A stretch of DNA of 22,087 bases, taken from a virus. Shown here in pieces: positions 7,921 through 15,900 of this stretch. The position numbers were made by a program, and so were the translations under genes. How positions within the stretch are numbered: position 1 is the stretch's first letter; each line of letters opens with the position of its first letter. Location: positions 1-22,087 of IMG/VR virus record IMGVR_UViG_3300025096_000153, one strand, 5' to 3'. Under the pieces are notes generated by a model. It ran no database searches. It saw nothing but the letters and a program-made list of their open reading frames with translations, and had not been told where the DNA came from.

Positions 7921-8327
7921 TAGGAAAAGCAGTATATAATATTTTAACGAATGACGTAGCAGTGGCCGCAGCGATAGGAACGCGCTGCTATCCCAATATA
8001 AATACAGAACGCGCAAATAATTTTCCGTATATTGTGTATTCCCACGCAGCGGATGAGCCGCACGATACAAAGCATTCCGTTTCTACTTTAAATACAGCGC
8101 TGCTAAATATTACTATTTATGACAATGATATGCTAAGCAATGAAACACTAGCAGAAGATGTTAGACAAGCAATAGATAGGAAAAGCGGCACTTATAACAC
8201 AATAGAAGTGCAAAGCGTTCAATACACAAACCAATCCAATCAATTCGAATTTGAAGGAATGGAAGATGATGATGGCGTCTTTGTTATAAGCCAGAACTAT
8301 AAAATTAGATATGAACCAATAAATTAG
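7917..8327 (+). CDS. Tail terminator / tail completion protein (DUF3168 family)
   Basis: Caps the tail tube and joins it to the neck. The 136 residues show the DUF3168 pattern: N-terminal helix MIGKAVYNILTNDVAVAAAIG, then RCYPNINTERANNFPYIVY, a central NTALLNITIYDNDMLSNETLAED strand-helix, and a final beta hairpin DDGVFVISQNYKIRYEP. The gene order and four-base overlap with the gp10-like gene agree with this role. Confidence 0.88.
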   Translation: MIGKAVYNILTNDVAVAAAIGTRCYPNINTERANNFPYIVYSHAADEPHDTKHSVSTLNTALLNITIYDNDMLSNETLAEDVRQAIDRKSGTYNTIEVQSVQYTNQSNQFEFEGMEDDDGVFVISQNYKIRYEPIN

Positions 8328-8332
8328 AAAAA

Positions 8333-8536
8333 ATGCCTTATTACACACTGATAAAAAAATGGACAGAACACAACGGGAAAGAATATGCAAAAGGATGCGC
8401 GATCGGCCTAAGCACAACACAAGCCGAAGCTTTTGCAGCTAACGGATATATAGAAATTGAGCCGAGCGAAAAACCAAAAAAGAAAAAACTAAAAACTAGA
8501 AAAGAAAATGGCGACACTGACAATTCAAACGATTAA
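8333..8536 (+). CDS. Small hypothetical structural-module protein
   Basis: A 67-residue protein I cannot name. The N-terminal half (YYTLIKKWTEHNGKEYAKG, then TTQAEAFAANGYIEI) looks like a small domain for binding or capping, with the pattern of short phage neck proteins where a GxxxxLS segment precedes a helix and an NGYIE strand. The C-terminal third is a lysine-rich tail (PKKKKLKTRKEN). It starts five bases after the tail terminator gene and its last 29 bases overlap the next gene. Confidence 0.7.
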   Translation: MPYYTLIKKWTEHNGKEYAKGCAIGLSTTQAEAFAANGYIEIEPSEKPKKKKLKTRKENGDTDNSND

Positions 8537-8867
8537 CGATGCGGGAAGCGTTCCCACTTTTTCAGCGGCGACTGAAAGTGGCGATCAGTATTTAAACACT
8601 GGAAACCAGTTTCTAGCAATAAAGAACGCGGGAACAGAATCGGCGTGCGTAGTTACAATAACAGCACAAGTCACAAGCTTGGACTTAACACTTTACGGGG
8701 AAGTTACAAAAGCGAGCACAACCTTATCCGTAGCAGCGGGATCCACTGGCTTTATTGGTGGGCTTTACACGCCAATTTTTAACGACGCCAGCGGATACGC
8801 TCAAATAACTTATAGCCAAGTAGAATCAGTAACAATAGCAGCACTAATAAACAAAACACAAATCTAA
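8508..8867 (+). CDS. Putative virion decoration-like beta protein
   Basis: A 119-residue, Ala/Thr/Ser-rich, lysine-poor protein predicted to be all beta. The pattern NTGNQFLAIKNAGTESACVV, a TLSVAAGSTGFIGG turn and a final YTPIFNDASGYAQITYS strand recurs in small proteins of head and tail modules in many phages, sometimes suggested to decorate heads; I know no proven function for this subgroup. Lying between the neck genes and the major tail protein, it is probably a virion component. It could equally be a tail-associated Ig-like or jelly-roll domain. Confidence 0.7.
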   Translation: MATLTIQTINDAGSVPTFSAATESGDQYLNTGNQFLAIKNAGTESACVVTITAQVTSLDLTLYGEVTKASTTLSVAAGSTGFIGGLYTPIFNDASGYAQITYSQVESVTIAALINKTQI

Positions 8868-8893
8868 AAAATTAACCAATAAAATAAAAAATT

Positions 8894-9331
8894 ATGCCGA
8901 GCAATGTATTAAATGGAACTAGCATCATCGTGAAAACGGGTGCGTCAGGTTCTGAAACAGAAATTTTGTTTTCCACAAATGCCAGCTTGACGCTGAGTAT
9001 GGACACAAGAGATATTTCAAATAAGGGTAGTTCTGGATGGCGCGAATTACTAGAAGCGCAAATGAGTTGGAGCGTTTCAACTGAGGGGCTTTTAGCTTTT
9101 AAAGATAGCAGTGGATCAGCAGTGAAAAACTATGATGATCTTGTTACCGACTTAGTTGCAAGAACAGCTTTTCAAATCTTAATTACGCCAAGCACAACCA
9201 CGACACTAGATTACACTTGGACGGGGGAATGCTTTATCACAAGCGTAGAACAAAGCGCACCGCTAGAAGATTCAGCGACTTGGAGCGCTACATTTGAAGG
9301 AACGGGAGCACTTACGCAAGCAGTTGTATAA
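8894..9331 (+). CDS. Major tail protein (tail tube, TP901-1 type)
   Basis: Builds the tail tube. The 145 residues follow the TP901-1-like tail tube pattern: N-terminal NGTSIIVKTGASGSETEILF, SLTLSMDTRDISNKGSSGWRE (the D-T-S-K-x-S-GW motif for the beta barrel), then WSVSTEGLLAF, and a final GECFITSVEQSAPLED followed by WSATFEGTG. Like the capsid gene, it ends in TAATAGTT and is followed by a non-coding, hairpin-bearing gap. Confidence 0.92.
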   Translation: MPSNVLNGTSIIVKTGASGSETEILFSTNASLTLSMDTRDISNKGSSGWRELLEAQMSWSVSTEGLLAFKDSSGSAVKNYDDLVTDLVARTAFQILITPSTTTTLDYTWTGECFITSVEQSAPLEDSATWSATFEGTGALTQAVV

Positions 9332-9356
9332 TAGTTAAAAAATAATTGTATATTTG
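9324..9356 (+). promoter_or_regulatory. Flavobacteriia-type promoter candidate
   Basis: TTG at 9324-9326 and TATATTTG at 9349-9356 match the Bacteroidota consensus TTG / TAnnTTTG with 22 bases between, inside the 17-23 range reported for flavobacteria. Transcription would begin in or near the GGCGGG following it, so the transcript would start with the GNRA hairpin and the tail chaperone gene. The -33 TTG lies inside the end of the tail tube gene. Confidence 0.45.
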
Positions 9357-9360
9357 GGCG

Positions 9361-9390
9361 GGAATAATTTAGCGGGAGCTTTATTATTTC
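9361..9390 (+). other. GNRA-capped hairpin before the tail chaperone gene
   Basis: Arms 9361-9373 and 9378-9390 pair symmetrically around a GGGA tetraloop (GNRA type): AGC/GCT at the top, an internal T/T, T/T loop, then AATAAT/ATTATT, a G/T wobble and a G/C base. It lies in the 85-base gap after the major tail protein, matching the position of the hairpin after the capsid gene. No T-run follows, so a simple terminator role is not supported. Confidence 0.5.
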
Positions 9391-9416
9391 TACCTAAATA
9401 AACAAAAAATTTAACT

Positions 9417-9770
9417 ATGTATGAGATTTTAGAAATTAACGACAAAGAGTTCGCTTGCAAGTTTGGCTTTAATGCGCTTAGGCGTTTCAGCCGACTTACA
9501 AAAATGCCAATTTCCCAGCTGGAAATTTTAGGGGATAAAATGACACTTGATGAAGCTGTTATTTTAATTCACTGCGGAATTGCCGATGGACACCGCGCAG
9601 CAAAAAAAGAACTAGATTATTCAATAGATGATCTAGCAGATGACTTAGATACCGATATGGAAGCAATCGGGCGCGCGATGGATATTTTTGGAAACCAAAT
9701 GGGAAAAGATAGAATGGCTGGCGGTGACAAAGTTGCAAGCAACAAAAAAAAAGCAAAGGCCAAAAAGTAA
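9417..9770 (+). CDS. Tail assembly chaperone, short (gpG-like) form
   Basis: Chaperone for tape measure folding and tail tube assembly, equivalent to lambda gpG by position and layout. It has 117 residues: an N-terminal FGFNALRRFSRLTKM, a TLDEAVILIHCGIADGHR helix and an acidic DDLADDLDTDMEAIGRAMDIF segment, as in chaperones before the tape measure in Bacteroidota and Gram-positive phages. It ends in a lysine-rich tail NKKKAKAKK encoded by the A9 run, where a -1 frameshift is predicted to join it to the next frame. Confidence 0.85.
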   Translation: MYEILEINDKEFACKFGFNALRRFSRLTKMPISQLEILGDKMTLDEAVILIHCGIADGHRAAKKELDYSIDDLADDLDTDMEAIGRAMDIFGNQMGKDRMAGGDKVASNKKKAKAKK

Positions 9771-9784
9771 GGGAAACTACTTTT
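9746..9784 (+). promoter_or_regulatory. Programmed -1 frameshift site with downstream hairpin
   Basis: The slippery heptamer A AAA AAA (9746-9752) is in the correct phase of the chaperone frame and part of an A9 run, followed by G. The inverted repeat AAAAGTA (9763-9769) / TACTTTT (9778-9784) with an 8-base loop begins 10 bases downstream, and the frame-0 stop TAA lies across the stem end. Slipping back one base continues into an open frame to 10093. Confidence 0.75.
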
Positions 9785-10093
9785 GATTACTTGGAGGAAA
9801 TTGCGCTAGGACAATTAAATATGAGCTATGAGCAATTCTACGATATGACACCGCGCACTTTCTATAATGCCTTAGATGGTTTTATGGCTAAAAGGGAACA
9901 GCAAGATCGAGCGGACTGGGAGCGATGTAGATGGCAAACTTGCTTACTATTAAATATCCACTTACCAAAACGCAACCAAATACATAGCCCGCAGCGCTTA
10001 ATCAAATTCGAATGGGAAAAACAAATAAGCGAGATGACAAGCTATGAGCAAGAACTTAAAAAAATACAAACTTTAAAAAATAAAAATAGATAA
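9752..10093 (+). CDS. Tail assembly chaperone, T domain, made by -1 frameshift
   Basis: The downstream half of the gpGT-type chaperone. The -1 frame is open from 9728 and has no ATG near its beginning; the first possible start, TTG at 9791, cuts into the conserved segment TTFDYLEEIALGQLNMSYEQ, which continues as DMTPRTFYNALDGF, a typical pattern for this domain. It is therefore best read as part of a fusion: 112 residues from the upstream frame plus 113 from this one, 225 in total. Its stop overlaps the tape measure start by one base (TAATG). Confidence 0.8.
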   Translation, partial: SKGQKVRETTFDYLEEIALGQLNMSYEQFYDMTPRTFYNALDGFMAKREQQDRADWERCRWQTCLLLNIHLPKRNQIHSPQRLIKFEWEKQISEMTSYEQELKKIQTLKNKNR

Positions 10094-12930
10094 TGGACGC
10101 GGCAATGAATGTAAGGGTAGGAGCTAAAACGCAGCAATTCGAAAAGGCGATGAAGCGAATGTCTATGCGGATTAAAAGATTTGGCGGCCAAGTTAAAAGG
10201 ATGGGCGCAAATATGACGCGGAACTTTACGATGCCGCTGGCTTTGGCGGCCGCAGCTAGTGTAAAACTGGCGCTTAGTTTTGAAAAGTCAATGACTAAAA
10301 TTCAAACGCTGGTAGGCGTTTCGGCTAAGGATGTCGGCCAACTAAAAAAAGAAGTTCTAGAATTAGGGGGGAAAACAGCGCAAGCCCCCGTCGAATTAGC
10401 TGAGGGGCTTTACTTTTTAACCAGTGCGGGCTTATCAACAGAGGGCGCGATGAAAGCTTTGGAGCAAGTTAGTAAAGGCGCAGCTGCGGGCTTAGGCGAA
10501 CAAGCCGATTTGGCCTTAGTTGCAGCCGCAGCGCAAAACGCTTACGGGGAAGGGACGCTTGATGCAACGGCCGCACTTGATGGCTTTGGCCAAATGGTTA
10601 AGACGGGGATGTTTGATGCCGCAGAATTATCCAAAGTGCTGGGCGTTCAATTAGGATTAGCTTCTAATTTAGGCGTAAAATTTGATGATGTTGGCGCTTT
10701 TATTTCTACCTATACAAGAACAACGGGAGACGCCACTGGCGCGTCTGTTGGCTTTGGGGCTGTTATGATGTCTTTTGCTAAAATTGCACCAATCCAAGAA
10801 AAGGCACTTGCTAAAATCAATATGAGTGCGGGAAGCTTGCGGGAGATGTTAAGTAAAAAAGGACTGCAAAAAACTTTACTTCATTTGCAAACAGAATTCA
10901 AAAAGAACGGAATGCAAATGTCCGAATTCTTTACAAAAAGTGGCGCACTAAAAGGCGTGATGGGGGTTCTTGGCGAATCTACTGAAAGTTATATAAGTAT
11001 TTTAAACCAAATGCAGACAAGTCAGGGCTTTGTCAATTCAGCTTTTGAGGAAACCGCCAAAACGAGTGCCTTCAAAATGGAGCAAGCCCTAAACAGCTTA
11101 AAAGTTGCGGCCACCGATTTGGGAACTATGCTTTTCCCCGTAGTTGAAAAGATAGCAGCAAAGATAAAATCGCTAACAGATTGGTGGAAGGGGTTAGATG
11201 AAGCGGGGAAGCAAAATGTTTTGACTTGGGGCAAATGGATTATGTTAGCTGGACCGCTTCTTTCTATAGTGGGCGGAATGATTATAAATATAGGAGCACT
11301 GATTCCTATTTTACTAAATGTAGCCAAAGGATTTCGAATGGTTACCGCAGCAATGTTATCCAATCCCTATTTAGCAGTCGGTGCGCTGGTGTCGGGATTT
11401 ATTATTTATATGTCCACGCTAGGCAGAAAAACCCGCGAACTAACAAAGGATCAGAAAGCTTTTAATAAAAAGCTAAGAGAAACCAAAGCAATTATGACGC
11501 AAGTTGCGGGATTACAAAAAGAAGTTAAAAATATCGACTTACTTTCAAAAGAACAACGGGAGCAGCTTTTAGGAAAATTAAAATTACAAAAAGCAGACGC
11601 AGCAAATACACTGAAAAATATGAAAATATTTGCCAGAGAAAATGCTGGCTTTCAGGCGTTAGATCAAACAATATTAAAACTTCACAAATCATTAAAAGGA
11701 AAAGGAAAAGCAGAACAAGGAGGTATCTGGGCGCAGATTAAACTTTTAACAGAAGAATCCAACGAATTAGTAAAGGAAAATTTTGGGGAAACTTTCCAGA
11801 ATGTAGCAAAACGCGCCAATCAATTAGCAAGAGATATTAAAAAAGTTGCTGGATCAATAAGCACATCGACTGAGGACTTAGGCGGTGATGATGTTGCTGG
11901 TGATGTTGCTGGTGCTGGTGATACTGGCGAAGCAGAAGCAGAAGCAAAAAGAAAAAAAGAAGCGCTTGCAGCATCGCTAGAAAATGTGCGAAAATTGAAG
12001 CAAGAATTTAATGTATTAACGGCAAAAGATGAACAAGCCGCTGCGCTAGTTTCTTTAAATAATCAAGAAACAAACGCTTTGCTTGCCATAGAAGATACCG
12101 AAAATGCAGCCGCTGAAAAACTAGCAATAGAAGAAAACTTTACAGAAAAAAGAAAAAAGCTTTTAGCCGATCAAGCAGCCGACACTAAAAAGAACTTAGC
12201 CGAGCAAGAAACCGAATGGGAAAAAATGTTTTCAAAAATCAGCAAAGGCTATAACCAGATTGCTGATGTAGTGAATCAAGTGCTTGGCGCTATTGGTGGG
12301 ATGTTAAGTGCGGAAGCCGATATGGAAAACGCTATTCTAGAAGAAAAGCACGCAAAAGAATTAGAGGATTATGATATTTGGATGGAACGGGAAACCGCCA
12401 AACTAGAAAATAAAGTAGGGAACAAAGCCGTAGAAGAAGCCGCGATGGTAGAACTAGAAAAAAAGGCCGCAGAAAAAAAAGCCAAACTAGAAGCAAAGCA
12501 AGAACGGGAAGCAAAAGCACTAAGAATAAAAGCTGCTAGAAGTGAAAAGAATATGAAAATTGCGAGTGCAATAATGGGAACAGCGCAAGCCGTAGTTAAT
12601 GCGCTAGGATCAGCGCCACCGCCTTTGAATTTCTTTCTTGCGGGCTTAGTTGGCGCAATGGGAGCAGCACAAATATCAATGATTGCAAGCACGCCAATCC
12701 CTTCAATGGCCGAGGGGGGATTAGCAATGGGCGACACGCTTGCGCGCGTAGGTGATTACGCTGGTGCGCAAAGCAATCCCGAAGTAATAGCGCCGCTTAA
12801 TAAACTCACGAGCTTAATAGGTGGGGGAAGTGGCGGCCGAATGGATATAAATATCACGGGCGAATTAAGCGGGAATGACTTAATATTAACAGAACAGCAA
12901 AGCGCAATAAATAGAAGTAGATTTGCATAA
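10093..12930 (+). CDS. Tail tape measure protein
   Basis: Sets tail length and is ejected during infection. It has 945 residues; at the usual ~1.5 angstrom per residue this suggests a tail near 140 nm. The N-terminus is basic, then a PhageMin_Tail/TP901 core (about residues 60-350; FEKSMTKIQTLVGVS, APVELAEGLYFLTSAG). Hydrophobic segments lie near 378-455 (WIMLAGPLLSIVGGMIINIG). A Gly/Asp linker with a duplicated DVAG (encoded by tandem 12-base repeats at 11890-11913) precedes a long coiled coil (~620-830). The end GLAMGDTLARVGDYAG then NPEVIAPLNKL is the classic C-terminus of these proteins. No muramidase or peptidase motif was seen. Confidence 0.93.
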   Translation: MDAAMNVRVGAKTQQFEKAMKRMSMRIKRFGGQVKRMGANMTRNFTMPLALAAAASVKLALSFEKSMTKIQTLVGVSAKDVGQLKKEVLELGGKTAQAPVELAEGLYFLTSAGLSTEGAMKALEQVSKGAAAGLGEQADLALVAAAAQNAYGEGTLDATAALDGFGQMVKTGMFDAAELSKVLGVQLGLASNLGVKFDDVGAFISTYTRTTGDATGASVGFGAVMMSFAKIAPIQEKALAKINMSAGSLREMLSKKGLQKTLLHLQTEFKKNGMQMSEFFTKSGALKGVMGVLGESTESYISILNQMQTSQGFVNSAFEETAKTSAFKMEQALNSLKVAATDLGTMLFPVVEKIAAKIKSLTDWWKGLDEAGKQNVLTWGKWIMLAGPLLSIVGGMIINIGALIPILLNVAKGFRMVTAAMLSNPYLAVGALVSGFIIYMSTLGRKTRELTKDQKAFNKKLRETKAIMTQVAGLQKEVKNIDLLSKEQREQLLGKLKLQKADAANTLKNMKIFARENAGFQALDQTILKLHKSLKGKGKAEQGGIWAQIKLLTEESNELVKENFGETFQNVAKRANQLARDIKKVAGSISTSTEDLGGDDVAGDVAGAGDTGEAEAEAKRKKEALAASLENVRKLKQEFNVLTAKDEQAAALVSLNNQETNALLAIEDTENAAAEKLAIEENFTEKRKKLLADQAADTKKNLAEQETEWEKMFSKISKGYNQIADVVNQVLGAIGGMLSAEADMENAILEEKHAKELEDYDIWMERETAKLENKVGNKAVEEAAMVELEKKAAEKKAKLEAKQEREAKALRIKAARSEKNMKIASAIMGTAQAVVNALGSAPPPLNFFLAGLVGAMGAAQISMIASTPIPSMAEGGLAMGDTLARVGDYAGAQSNPEVIAPLNKLTSLIGGGSGGRMDINITGELSGNDLILTEQQSAINRSRFA

Positions 12931-12943
12931 AATACAAAGATAG

Positions 12944-15900
12944 ATGGCTACTACAATAAAATGGACAAGCATATTCAGGGGCGACACGGGAGATGCGTTC
13001 ATAGTGCAGATTTTTGATGTAAACCATAACGGAAACCCGCGTCAATATACTTTGGGATCCAAGCCAGTAGAAATAAAATGGGACGGCAAAGGCGAAGATC
13101 GGTTTTCCCCCATTATTGGATCTAGTGCAGTGGTGGAATTCGTTATTCAAAATGACACCGAGCGCGTTTATTGGCGTGATGTGTTTGCAAGTTACCAAGA
13201 ACAAGAAGTTTTTCTTAGGGTATTAACTATTCCAGTGGATCCAGATATGCAAGGCGTGATCGTTTGGAGCGGCTGGCTTTTAGGAGATTTATGCACGGAA
13301 GAACAAGACGAATATCCGTGGTTACTGAAATTAAAATTCACCGACAGCATAGCTTTACTAAAAGATCATTTTTTTTGCGCTGATGACACCACTGAGCCGA
13401 TAACCAACTATGAAGATGAATATAATTCGTTCGCTTATTGGATCGTGGATAGTTTGAAAAAAATAAATGTAGGGGGGGATGGCGCTAGTTTTTTGGATTT
13501 AACACCTATTGGAAACGGCTCCCCGCTGAAAACTTTTGTCCATTGGTATAACAGCGAAGTGTCGCCAACTTCAATGTCTTATGATCCAATAGAAAAATTT
13601 GGATGCCGCCCGCGCCCCTTTTGGGATGTTAATGATGCTGGCCAAATAAAGCCGAAAAGTTGTTATGATGCGATCGAAATGTTTTGCAAAGTTTGGGGCG
13701 CGCGTTTTGTGTTTTTCAATAATAAATATCACTTTATTCAAATCAACTTTTATTTCCATTCTAATTATGATGTGCAAAGCACGCCCGCAATTAGAGATGG
13801 ATACCTATACGATTGGGCGGTGGATAGTTCATTAGAAAAATTCGAAAGCGAAACGAATTTAGAATATGAAGCAAAGATTCGCCCCAGTTATTTTAAAACT
13901 ATGAACACATTGATGGGAGGAAAGCAAACTTTTTATCCGCCACTGAAACGAGTTTTTTCAACTTACGGGCGATGGATGGGGATAAACCTTTTAACAACTT
14001 GCCCCGCTACTGCTTCCACCAGTAATGTCGATGGCTGGCGCGGGAATTTAGATATGGGGGAAAGCTACGACTTAGGAACTTTTGAAGAAGATAGCACTAT
14101 GGTTTTTCGCCTTAAATGGCTTACAATAGTAACGAATCAGGGTGTAGGATATAATTCCAACGATAATATGCAAGGAAGTAATTTCCCAGTCGGATATATG
14201 TTCGGCTATGCTGGCGCGCCCTATAACCCGCAAACCCCAGCCCCAGAGATGCAATGTATGCCCGAAATAAGATTCACTTTACAAATCACAAATATTGCGA
14301 CGGGCGATGTTAATGCGATCGGCTTTTGGACGACTGCGGGGGGGGGGTATTATCAAGCTCCAGGACTTGTCAATTGGACAAATTACTTATTAGATCCTTA
14401 TCCCACTTGCAAAGTGGATGGCACAGATCCCGCTTCTTGTGGTTGGATGACTGGTTCTTGGCCAACTACTATACAGCCGAACACCCTTAGCGACGTAGGG
14501 TTACAGCTGGAACTTAGCCCGACGGGAATTGCTGGGCTTGATGCGTCTGCGGGGGGCTATTCTTTGTCAATACATTTTTTTGATGTTACTGGCGGTGCAT
14601 CTTTTACTTCTGGCTCCTCTACTTATGGAAATAGCTGGGGATCTCCTCCGTGGTTTTGTGGAAGCACCTTTGGGGGATGGGGTGTTGCAAATGTTGGCGC
14701 TGGTTGGCTAGGCAGAATGAACGAAAAAAAAGATCTTTGGAACAGCGCGCGCGGGGCGTATATTGATGTCAAAGGATTAAACACTGGCACGCTTGGCGCA
14801 GATATAACTTATGATCCCGCGCTGCAAGGTTCTGCGTTATACCCAAGCGGATTAGAAGCTGGGATATTTCATATCGATGCGAACGGGCAATATACTGGCG
14901 CGCCTTTTACTTGGATCATAGATAATAATGGAACGGGGGCTAGTGTTGTCGCTTCCACTTTGGAATATAAAACTGGCGCTTTGCTGTTTGGCGACGGCCG
15001 ACATACAAATAGTTTTGGCGCTATTAAATATGATGATGGATCGGGGGGCTGGGCTGATCCCGCTTATGAAGGATGGGCTAGGGATCTTCCTTCTGGCGGA
15101 GATTTTATTACAGAATTACTCGGAAAAGAAATTCTACTTGGCCAAATGAATCTCACTTCGAAATTCGAATTTACCATTACACGATCTGGAAAAGTGGTAA
15201 ACGCTGGCCATATCCCACGAATTACACCGCTGACGCGCGTTCAATATAGGGGCTATAATTTACTTCCATTGCGCTGCGCGTGGAATTTAATAACCGACGA
15301 ATGGAAGGGAAAATGGTTCGAAGTAAGTGAAGCGTCTGTCGATAATATCGCGCCAGCTGCTGATATGATTGGCGCGGGAAGTGCCGATATTGCTGGCGTT
15401 CCAGCGGGCGGATCTTTACAAAGGCGCGCCCCAAGTAATTCGGGCGGCGGTTTATTACTTACGCGAACCGCTTCCAATATAACTGCGGGCGCAATAATTT
15501 CAATTCCAATTAACCCTATCACAATAGGCCAGCTAGAATCAGACACAGATCAAGGATTAAGCGGAATCGCTTTATTAAAGGCGGGGGATAGGGTTTTATT
15601 ATTTGCCACGCTAACGGGAACACCAGCAGAATTTGAAGGAACAAATAGAAATTTTAAAATATATATACTTATTCTAACAGCCGATCAAAAATATGATGAC
15701 ACAACGCTGTCCGTAGAAAGCGTGACTTTTGATTTGGATGTCGTGGCGGGAAGCGCCTTATATTTGCAACAAAGCGAGATCGCTCAAAAAGCGCTAGGTG
15801 CAAGGGCTATTAATGTTTTAGAACTAAGCCAGACACCGCAATGCTGGTATGATATAAGCGATGATTCTACGCTAACAATTACAGCACAAAACTTAGTTTC

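Noticed and set aside
9791-10093. Separate gene beginning at TTG 9791.
   Set aside because: The conserved segment begins before the TTG and the frame is joined to the upstream gene at a proper slippery site, so frameshifting explains it better.
12369-12737. Open frames on the minus strand, for example opposite the tape measure and capsid genes.
   Set aside because: They are opposite well-supported genes, have unusual composition (runs of Leu, Ser or Phe mirrored from Lys/Glu/Ala codons) and no recognisable domain.
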